Below are positions 1 to 5,090 of a stretch of 5,090 bases of DNA, piece by piece (the stretch's first letter is position 1; every line of letters begins with the position of its first letter). Source of the stretch: VBCK01 sp035511515 (GTDB lineage Bacteria > Pseudomonadota > Gammaproteobacteria > Burkholderiales > Burkholderiaceae_F); NCBI GenBank assembly GCA_035511515.1, contig DATKFG010000089.1, forward strand, positions 1 to 5,090. Direction: 5' to 3'. Below the pieces are notes generated by a model. It was not told the origin of the DNA. It saw only the letters and a list, made by a program, of their open reading frames with translations, and made no database searches. Made by a program: the position numbers and the translations under genes.

Positions 1-127
1 CCTTGATGAGCGTCTCGCCGATCCCGGCGAGAACGACTTCATAGCTCAGGAGCTTTGCCTGCTGATCGTCGATTAGCAGGATGTTCACTTTGTCAGGCTC
101 GTTCTCAGGCGCGACACTGGATTCCAT
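1..127 (-). CDS. Response-regulator receiver domain protein, N-terminal part (cut by window edge)
   Basis: The first 42 codons of a gene that continues beyond the left edge. The protein begins MESSVAPENEPDKVNILLID, followed by DQQAKLLSYEVVLAGIGETL and then IK. The stretch VNILLIDD (residues 14-21) is the first beta strand of a CheY-like receiver domain, with the acidic pair D20-D21 that helps bind Mg2+. The phospho-acceptor aspartate, expected near residue 60-70, lies outside the window. The run DDQQAKLLSYE followed by a G-x-G-E-x-L-I-K motif resembles receivers that stand at the N-terminus of hybrid sensor kinases, or as separate regulators beside them. I cannot tell which this is. The ATG at 127 is chosen because GGAGG sits 5 nt upstream and because it gives a short, typical lead before the first strand. 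The gene lies 159 bp downstream of the efflux operon on the same strand. Its functional link to the pump is unproven. Confidence 0.85.
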   Translation of the reverse strand, partial: MESSVAPENEPDKVNILLIDDQQAKLLSYEVVLAGIGETLIK

Positions 128-131
128 GCGT

Positions 132-137
132 CCCTCC
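132..137 (-). promoter_or_regulatory. Ribosome binding site of the receiver gene
   Basis: On the minus strand GGAGGG precedes the ATG at 127, with 5 nt between GGAGG and the start codon. This is a near-consensus Shine-Dalgarno, much better than those of the efflux genes. It fixes the start of the receiver gene and suggests the gene is translated independently of the upstream operon. Confidence 0.75.
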
Positions 138-143
138 TGCATT

Positions 144-166
144 GCAGCAACGCAGCAACGCAGCAC
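144..166. repeat. Short tandem repeat, 8-bp unit, about 2.9 copies
   Basis: On the plus strand the unit GCAGCAAC occurs at 144-151 and 152-159, followed by GCAGCAC at 160-166. It lies in the presumed 5' untranslated region of the receiver gene, just upstream of its Shine-Dalgarno. The copies are identical apart from the last, which is one base short. The array touches a small near-palindrome, CTGCA-T-TGCAG at 137-147, that abuts the Shine-Dalgarno. No function is known to me. A change in copy number would shift the spacing between any promoter and the ribosome binding site without altering the protein. Confidence 0.7.
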
Positions 167-195
167 GGATAAAATCTTGCCAAGAGACAACTCAA
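167..195 (-). promoter_or_regulatory. Weak sigma-70-like promoter candidate for the receiver gene
   Basis: On the minus strand TTGAGT (195-190) is followed after 17 nt by TTATCC (172-167); a 16-nt spacing would give TTTATC. The -35 box is close to TTGACA but the -10 box matches TATAAT poorly. The candidate falls in the only AT-rich part of the gap and is about 40 nt from the start codon. It is supported by position and composition more than by sequence match. Confidence 0.25.
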
Positions 196-216
196 AAAGA
201 GAATGTCGCCAAGCAA
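177..216. repeat. Interrupted dyad-symmetric element in the intergenic gap
   Basis: Two pairs of 4-bp arms share one centre of symmetry at 196.5: TTGC (177-180) with GCAA (213-216), and GACA (186-189) with TGTC (204-207). Inside lie CTC (191-193) and GAG (199-201) around an A5 tract, offset by half a base. The layout TTGC-N5-GACA-N14-TGTC-N5-GCAA could be a protein-binding site overlapping the promoter candidate, or a weak hairpin. The arms are short, so chance is a real alternative. Confidence 0.3.
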
Positions 217-286
217 AGACAGCGGCGGCCCGGTCAACTATTCCGCGTGAGCGCGGCCTCGAGCGCGCCAGGCGCTGCCGCTTAGT

Positions 287-1729
287 TCAGGGTTGCGCCG
301 GCGGCGACGCAGTAACGACCGGCCGTTCCTGCCAGCCGCCGCCCAGAGCCGCGTAAAGATGGACCATCGCGCTCAGGTTGTTCGCGTAGGCCTGAGCAAG
401 CGTGAGCTCGGCCGTGAACAGTGCGCGATCCGCTTGAATCACATCGAAGTACGAGGCGTAGCCGATCTTGTATCTCGCGAGGGCTATCGCGCGCGCCCGC
501 CTCAGGGCATCGACCTGATTCGCTTGTTCGCGGTCCTGCTCCCCGAATTTCTGGTAATCGATGAGTGCATCGGCCACATCCTGGAAGGCGGCCTGCACCG
601 TCTTCTGGTATTGATACAGCGCCTCGCGCTTGCGCGCATCGGCGACCTCGACCTGATATAGATTCGACTGCACGCTGAGAAGCGGCTGGATCAGGCCGAC
701 GCCGACGCTCCATTCGGCGGCCGGCGCCGTGAACAGATGGCTAAAGGGCACCGACAGCGAGCCGTCGCTGCCGGTCAGCGAAATGTTCGGAAACAGCGCG
801 GCCTTGGCCACGCCGATTTCGGCATTGGCCGCCGCCAGCGCCTGCTCGGCCTGCGCCACGTCAGGCCGCCGCTCAAGCAGTTGCGCCGGCAGACCGGGCG
901 GTGGCCGCGGCGGCGCTTCCGGAACGGCCTCGCCGTAGCGCGCTCGGCTGACCAGACCCGGATTGTTACCCAACAGCACGCTGATCTGATCCTCGGTCTC
1001 GGCGATCTGGCGCTCGATTTCGGGCACAGTCGCGCGGGCGGCGGCGAGATCCGCCTCGGCGGTGGCCTCATCGAGTCCGGTCGCGTAGCCACGCTCGTGC
1101 TGGGCATGCGTAAGCTCCACGAATTTCTCGCGCGACACCACCGTACGCTGTGTGATCACGAGTTGACTATCGAGCGAAATGAGCTCGAAGTAGGCGTTGG
1201 CCAGCGTCGCCACCAGGGTCACGCTGACGGCGCGCCGGGCATACTGCGATGCGAGCAGATTGGCCCGCGCCGCTTCGTTCATGCGTCGCAGTTGTCCCCA
1301 GAGGTCGAGCTGGTAGGACGCCAAGATCTGCACCTGGTCCTCGTTGTTGATCCGCGGCGCGCCGGGCACCAGCGCGTAGCTGGAGGTCTTGGTGCGGGCG
1401 GCGCCCGCATCGACCGATACCTGCGGCAGGTAGTTGAGCCGAGTAGACCCGAGCTGCGCCCGCGCCTCGTCGATTCGCGCCACGGCGATCTTCACGTCGT
1501 AGTTGTTCTTGAGCGCCGTCGTGAGCAGCGCTTGCAGGTCTGTATCCGGATAGACCTCCCACCAGCCGCTGTCACCGACGGAGGCGGCGTCACCGGCCGC
1601 ACCCGTCGCGGCCGGCGCAACGTCGCGGTATTGCGGCGGCACGTCGAGCGCCGGCCGATGATAGTCCGGCCCGACGGCACAGCCGGCGAGCAGCAGCACG
1701 GCCGCGGCGCTGCACAGCCGCTTGCTCAT
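287..1729 (-). CDS. Outer-membrane efflux lipoprotein, NodT/OprM family channel
   Basis: The outer-membrane channel of a tripartite RND pump, expected to form a trimer with a beta-barrel in the outer membrane and a long alpha-helical tunnel in the periplasm. The 480-aa length is normal for the family. The N-terminus MSKRLCSAAAVLLLAGCAVG is a lipoprotein signal peptide with lipobox LAGC, so acylation is expected at Cys17. CAVGPDYHRP (17-26) is the usual family start. Two outer-membrane efflux repeats follow, roughly at 60-255 and 280-460. Family landmarks are SYQLDLWGQLRR (138-149), LLERRPDVAQAE (284-295), AKAALFPNISLTG (308-320) and the second-repeat motif ARYKIGYASYFDVIQADRAL (418-437). The ATG overlaps the stop of the RND gene as ATGA. 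A GGAG lies 8 nt upstream, inside the RND coding sequence and partly within a GC hairpin, so translation is probably coupled. The stop is TGA at 289-287. No clear terminator follows. Family is secure; substrate cannot be read from this protein. Confidence 0.95.
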   Translation of the reverse strand: MSKRLCSAAAVLLLAGCAVGPDYHRPALDVPPQYRDVAPAATGAAGDAASVGDSGWWEVYPDTDLQALLTTALKNNYDVKIAVARIDEARAQLGSTRLNYLPQVSVDAGAARTKTSSYALVPGAPRINNEDQVQILASYQLDLWGQLRRMNEAARANLLASQYARRAVSVTLVATLANAYFELISLDSQLVITQRTVVSREKFVELTHAQHERGYATGLDEATAEADLAAARATVPEIERQIAETEDQISVLLGNNPGLVSRARYGEAVPEAPPRPPPGLPAQLLERRPDVAQAEQALAAANAEIGVAKAALFPNISLTGSDGSLSVPFSHLFTAPAAEWSVGVGLIQPLLSVQSNLYQVEVADARKREALYQYQKTVQAAFQDVADALIDYQKFGEQDREQANQVDALRRARAIALARYKIGYASYFDVIQADRALFTAELTLAQAYANNLSAMVHLYAALGGGWQERPVVTASPPAQP

Positions 1730-4700
1730 GCCGAGGGCTCCGCGCCGGCTGCCGGCGCGGGCGTCGCGCCGGCGTGCGGCTTGGAGAAGCGGTCGACGAG
1801 GCCCTGCAAAACCACGTAGAACACCGGAACGATGAAGATGCCGATCATGGTCGCAGCAGTCATGCCGAATACCACCGTGGTGCCGAGCACCTGGCGCGAT
1901 GTGGCGCCGGCGCCGGTCGCGATCGCGAGCGGCAGCGCGCCCAAGATGAACGCGAACGACGTCATGAGGATCGGCCGCAGCCGCAGCCGCGACCCCTCGA
2001 TCGCCGCCTCAATCAGCGGCATGCCGCGCTGGTGCGAGAGACGCGCGAACTCCACGATGAGGATTGCGTTCTTGGCGGCGAGGCCAATCAGCATCACGAG
2101 GCCAACCTGCGCGTAGATGTCGTTTGCCATGCTGCGCATCGACAGGCCGAGGAAGGCGCCGAACACGGCGAAGGGGATGCACAGAATGACGGCAAATGGC
2201 ACGATCCAGCTCTCGTACTGGGCAGCGAGCACCAGAAACACGAACACGAGCGCCATGGCAAACACATACGGTGCTTGACTGCCCGCGCGCTTTTGCTGGA
2301 ACACCGAGCCTGTCCAGAAGTAGGTGAGATTGCCGGGCAGTGCCTTGGCCAGCGATTCCATGGCGTTGATCGCATCGCCCTGGCTGTATCCGGGGGCGGG
2401 CGCGCCGTTGATGGTCACGGCGCGGAACACGTTGTAACGCTCGATGTAAGCCGGGCCACGGGTTGGCTTGATGGTCACCAGCGACGATAGCGGCACCATG
2501 TCACCCGCCTGTGTGCGCACGTACAGAGTACTGACCGCGTCGGGCAGCGTCCGTGCCGAGGCCTCTGCCTCGGCGGTTACGCGGAACGTGCGCCCGAATA
2601 GATTGAAGTCGTTGATGTAGTTGCCGCCGAGGTAGGTCTGCAGTGCGCCGAAGATGTCGGAGATCGGTATGCCGAGCTCCCGGGCCCGGTCACGATCGAC
2701 GACGTATTCGATCTCCGGGACCCGGTTGTTGAACTGGGTCGAGACGCGTGCGAGTTCCTTGCGCTTGTTGGCCTGCGCAAGGAAATCGTCGATCTCGGCG
2801 GTGAAGTTTTCGAGACTGCCGCCCGAGGTGTCGGCGAGCATGAACTCGAAACCGCCCGCCTGGCCGATGCCGGGAATGGCCGCCGGCGCCACGATCACGA
2901 CATTGGCCTCCTTGAGCGGTCCGAGCAGCTTGTACAGCCGCTCCATCAGCCCCTGGACCGAACTTTTCTGACCGGGGCGCTGCGACCAGGGCTTCAGCGG
3001 AATGAATCCCGACCCCGTATAAGGCGTGTTCACCTGGGCGAGCAGGTTGAGACCGGTGATGGCCAGCATGCTCTCCACTTCCGGTTGTTTCTGGACGATG
3101 GCGCGGATCTGCTCGAGCACTTTCTCGGTACGTTGCAGCGACGCGCCGGCCGGCAGCTGCGCCACCATCAGCATGTAACCCTGGTCGTCCTCGGGCAGAA
3201 ACCCGCTGGGCCGTTGCCACACCAGGTACGCGAGCGCGATGACGATCGCGCCGAACACACCGAGCGCCACGCCTGCGCGGCGGATGGCATGCCGCACGGT
3301 GCCCGTGTACCGCTTGGTGGCCTTGTCAAAAAGACGGTTGAAAGCGGCGAACCCGCGGCCGAGCAGCCCGGTGGATCCGGTCTCGGAGCGCGGTTTCAGC
3401 AGCAGCGCGCACAGCGCCGGCGTGAAGGTGAGCGCGATGAACGCCGAGATCAGAACCGACACCGACAGCGTCAGCGCGAACTGTTTGTAGAACTGGCCTG
3501 TCAGCCCGCCAAGAAAAGCCACCGGCACGAACACCGCCGTGAGCACCAGCGCGATCGCGATGACCGGACTCGACACGTCCGCCATAGCCGCCCGAGTGGC
3601 CGCCAGGGGATCGAGACCCTTCTCCTCCATCTTCTCCGTCACCGCCTCGACGACCACGATCGCGTCGTCGACCACCAGACCGATGGCGAGAACCAGCGCA
3701 AACAGAGTCAAAGTGTTGATCGAGAAGCCGAGGGCGACGAACACCGTGAAGGTACCGAGCAGCGACACCGGCACCGCGAGCATGGGGATCAAGGTCGCCC
3801 GCCAGCTTTCCAGGAACAGAAATACGACCAGGAGCACCAGCGCCGTGGCGATGAACAGCGTGATCTCGACTTCTCTGATCGATTCTCGAACGAACTCCGA
3901 CGTGTCGAGCGGAATCGAGTAGCGAATGCCCCTCGGGAAGTGCTGTGCCAGATCTTCGAGCGTCGCGCGTACCTTCTTGCTCACCTCCAGGGCGTTGGCG
4001 TCAGGCAGCTGATATACGCCGAGCAGCGCCACCGGCTTGCCGTTCAGCCGACTCGAGCGCGTGTAGTCGGTGGCAGCCAGTTCGATGCGGGCGACATCCC
4101 GCAGCCGGACGATTGAGCCGTTCGGGCCGGCCTTCAGGACCACATTCTCGAATTCTTGCACGCTGCGCAAGCGCCCGTGCACGGTGACCGTGTAGGTCAT
4201 CTGCTGTCCGGGCGGCGCAGGCTCGGCGCCGACGATGCCGGCCGGCGCAACCACGTTCTGTTCGTTGATGGCGCTGCTGATGTCGGCGGTGGTAACGCCC
4301 AGGCGCGACATCTTGCCCGGGTCGAGCCAGATGCGCATGCCGTAGTCGCGCGCGCCGAACTGCAACACCTGACCCACCCCCTGAACGCGCGCGAGCGAGT
4401 CGAATACCTGCAGGGTCGCGAAGTTGCTGAGGAATAGGTAGTCGTAGCGCGGGTCCGACGCCTCGATGGCGACGAAGATCAACGGCTGCGGCTGGCGCTT
4501 GGTGATCGACACGCCCTGGCGCAACACGTCCGGGGGCAGTTGCCGCTGCGCAATGGCGACCTGATTCTGCACATCGACGGCGGCGATGTCCTGGGCGGTG
4601 CCGACTTCGAATGTGACATTGAGGGTGTAGGACCCGTCGTTGGAACTGCGCGAGTCCATGTAAATCATGTTGGGGACACCGTTCACCTGCGTCTCGATCG

Positions 4701-4890
4701 GCGCCGCCACCGACTGCTCGATGGTCGAGGCATCCGCACCCGGGAAGGTCGCCGATACCACCACCGAGGGCGGAGTGATCTGTGGGAACCGCGCCACCGG
4801 CAGCAGCAGGAAGGCGATCAGGCCCGCCAGTGTGATGACGATCGCGAGCACCGTCGCGAATATCGGACGGTCGATGAAGAAATTGCTCAC
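1726..4890 (-). CDS. RND (HAE-1 family) inner-membrane multidrug/proton antiporter
   Basis: The energy-coupled pump subunit, which works as a trimer in the inner membrane and exports hydrophobic or amphiphilic compounds in exchange for protons. At 1054 aa it has full AcrB-like length. It starts MSNFFIDRPIFATVLAIVIT, with TM1 at about 10-29. TM2-TM6 span about 340-497, TM7 538-557 and TM8-TM12 872-1030, separated by two large periplasmic loops. The proton-relay residues are present: D408-D409 in GLVVDDAIVVVEA (TM4), K940 in GLAAKNAILIVEF (TM10), and R970 and T977 in RLRLRPILMTS. VQGVGQVLQFGARDYGMRIW (169-188) matches the pore and pocket region and keeps F178. Several other AcrB pocket phenylalanines are replaced (see findings). 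The C-terminal tail (about 1037-1054) is Ala/Pro-rich. The start is GTG at 4890, overlapping the adaptor stop as GTGA; no Shine-Dalgarno is visible, so translational coupling is likely. The gene is closest in style to MexF/AcrB-type pumps, but I cannot assign a specific symbol. Confidence 0.96.
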   Translation of the reverse strand: MSNFFIDRPIFATVLAIVITLAGLIAFLLLPVARFPQITPPSVVVSATFPGADASTIEQSVAAPIETQVNGVPNMIYMDSRSSNDGSYTLNVTFEVGTAQDIAAVDVQNQVAIAQRQLPPDVLRQGVSITKRQPQPLIFVAIEASDPRYDYLFLSNFATLQVFDSLARVQGVGQVLQFGARDYGMRIWLDPGKMSRLGVTTADISSAINEQNVVAPAGIVGAEPAPPGQQMTYTVTVHGRLRSVQEFENVVLKAGPNGSIVRLRDVARIELAATDYTRSSRLNGKPVALLGVYQLPDANALEVSKKVRATLEDLAQHFPRGIRYSIPLDTSEFVRESIREVEITLFIATALVLLVVFLFLESWRATLIPMLAVPVSLLGTFTVFVALGFSINTLTLFALVLAIGLVVDDAIVVVEAVTEKMEEKGLDPLAATRAAMADVSSPVIAIALVLTAVFVPVAFLGGLTGQFYKQFALTLSVSVLISAFIALTFTPALCALLLKPRSETGSTGLLGRGFAAFNRLFDKATKRYTGTVRHAIRRAGVALGVFGAIVIALAYLVWQRPSGFLPEDDQGYMLMVAQLPAGASLQRTEKVLEQIRAIVQKQPEVESMLAITGLNLLAQVNTPYTGSGFIPLKPWSQRPGQKSSVQGLMERLYKLLGPLKEANVVIVAPAAIPGIGQAGGFEFMLADTSGGSLENFTAEIDDFLAQANKRKELARVSTQFNNRVPEIEYVVDRDRARELGIPISDIFGALQTYLGGNYINDFNLFGRTFRVTAEAEASARTLPDAVSTLYVRTQAGDMVPLSSLVTIKPTRGPAYIERYNVFRAVTINGAPAPGYSQGDAINAMESLAKALPGNLTYFWTGSVFQQKRAGSQAPYVFAMALVFVFLVLAAQYESWIVPFAVILCIPFAVFGAFLGLSMRSMANDIYAQVGLVMLIGLAAKNAILIVEFARLSHQRGMPLIEAAIEGSRLRLRPILMTSFAFILGALPLAIATGAGATSRQVLGTTVVFGMTAATMIGIFIVPVFYVVLQGLVDRFSKPHAGATPAPAAGAEPSA
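1738..1760 (-). promoter_or_regulatory. GC hairpin overlapping the Shine-Dalgarno of the outer-membrane gene
   Basis: On the minus strand CCGCGCCGG (1760-1752), loop CAG (1751-1749) and CCGGCGCGG (1748-1740) form a perfect 9-bp stem. The best Shine-Dalgarno for the outer-membrane gene is GGAG at 1741-1738, 8 nt before its ATG, and its first two G residues are the last two of the stem. In the mRNA the site would be partly closed until a ribosome finishing the RND gene opens it. The stem lies in codons for the Ala/Pro/Gly tail of the pump, so biased codon use could also explain it. Confidence 0.45.
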
Positions 4891-5090
4891 GAAGCGCGCG
4901 GCGCCGCGGCGGGCGCAGCGGGCGGCTGGATCCGCACGGGCGTGCCGGTCTTGAGCTTCTGCGTGCCGTCAACGACCACGACATCGCCGGGCGCGAGGCC
5001 TTCCTCGACCACCCAATCGCTGCCTTGCTGCTGGCCCATTTTGACGTCGCGCTGCTGTGCGGTTCCGGCGCTGTCGACGATCCAGACGTA
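4887..5090 (-). CDS. RND periplasmic adaptor (membrane fusion protein), C-terminal end (cut by window edge)
   Basis: The last 67 codons plus TGA stop of a gene that enters from the right edge. The protein reads YVWIVDSAGTAQQRDVKMGQ, continues with QQGSDWVVEEGLAPGDVVVV and then DGTQKLKTGTPVRIQPPA, and ends in a short Ala/Pro tail. The pattern VWIVD...V..G......V.EGL.PGD.VVVDG.QKL..G..V is the end of the beta-barrel and the membrane-proximal domain of AcrA/MexA-type adaptors. These are periplasmic, usually lipid-anchored, and link the RND pump to the outer-membrane channel. Its stop overlaps the GTG start of the pump gene by 4 bp, so it is the gene before the pump in the operon. The lipobox, hairpin and lipoyl domains lie outside the window. 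The stretch just before the stop is very GC-rich and holds a 12-bp palindrome at 4897-4908. Confidence 0.9.
   Translation of the reverse strand, partial: YVWIVDSAGTAQQRDVKMGQQQGSDWVVEEGLAPGDVVVVDGTQKLKTGTPVRIQPPAAPAAAPRAS

Noticed and set aside
232..237. TTGACC on the minus strand as a -35 box for the receiver gene
   Set aside because: No acceptable -10 box lies 16-18 nt downstream; that region reads GC-rich or TTGGCG-like.
251..276. Possible terminator hairpins after the channel gene (GCGCG/CGCGC at 251-268 and AGCGC/GCGCT at 262-276)
   Set aside because: The stems are only 5 bp, they are mutually exclusive, and no run of T follows on the minus strand. They look like ordinary GC-rich sequence.
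55..356. Two small plus-strand open frames across the gap and the gene ends
   Set aside because: They run antisense to the receiver gene and into the 3' end of the channel gene. They have no recognisable domain, and no plus-strand ribosome binding site stood out.
737..1819. A 360-codon open frame on the plus strand, opposite the outer-membrane channel gene
   Set aside because: Its translation is rich in Arg, Gly and His with no family motif, as expected for the antisense of GC-rich coding DNA. The minus-strand frame encodes an unmistakable channel protein.
3085..4116. A 343-codon open frame on the plus strand, opposite the pump gene
   Set aside because: The product is dominated by Arg, His, Gln and Glu with no hydrophobic core or recognisable domain. 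It is a shadow of the pump gene.
4897..4908. Perfect 12-bp palindrome CGCGGCGCCGCG at the end of the adaptor gene
   Set aside because: It has no loop to form a useful hairpin and lies in Ala/Pro/Arg codons of a very GC-rich tail, so chance is the simplest explanation.
4001..4984. A 327-codon minus-strand frame overlapping the 5' part of the pump gene and the adaptor end
   Set aside because: It is a shifted frame over two real genes, Arg-rich and low in complexity. Both real frames are continuous and match known families, so there is no frameshift to explain.

Overview
The window is a GC-rich stretch in which every gene I can support lies on the minus strand. Base composition, a NodT-type outer-membrane lipoprotein and an HAE-1 type RND pump point to a Gram-negative proteobacterium, most likely beta- or gammaproteobacterial. 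The window alone does not fix the genus.

Reading in the direction of transcription (right to left), it holds: the C-terminal end of a periplasmic adaptor (membrane fusion protein), cut by the right edge (4887-5090); a complete RND inner-membrane drug/proton antiporter of 1054 aa (1726-4890); a complete outer-membrane efflux lipoprotein of 480 aa (287-1729); a non-coding gap of 159 bp (128-286); and the first 42 codons of a response-regulator receiver protein, cut by the left edge (1-127). The three efflux genes overlap by 4 bp at each junction (GTGA, then ATGA). They therefore form a tightly coupled MFP-RND-OMF operon whose promoter and any local regulator lie beyond the right edge.

Together the three proteins should build a tripartite pump. 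The RND trimer takes up substrate from the periplasm or inner-membrane outer leaflet using proton influx, the adaptor seals the pump to the channel, and the lipid-anchored outer-membrane channel releases substrate outside. By eye against AcrB, the proton-relay residues are intact. Most of the aromatic residues of the drug pockets are replaced by aliphatic ones, and the switch loop is glycine-poor and slightly longer, so the substrate range probably differs from AcrB.

The gap before the receiver gene holds a good Shine-Dalgarno, a short 8-bp tandem repeat, an AT-rich interrupted dyad and a weak promoter candidate. The receiver gene may therefore have its own transcription start.

I do not see an undescribed system here. 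The operon is a recognisable family, and the observations below are points of detail (pocket residues, a hairpin over a ribosome binding site, the intergenic elements).
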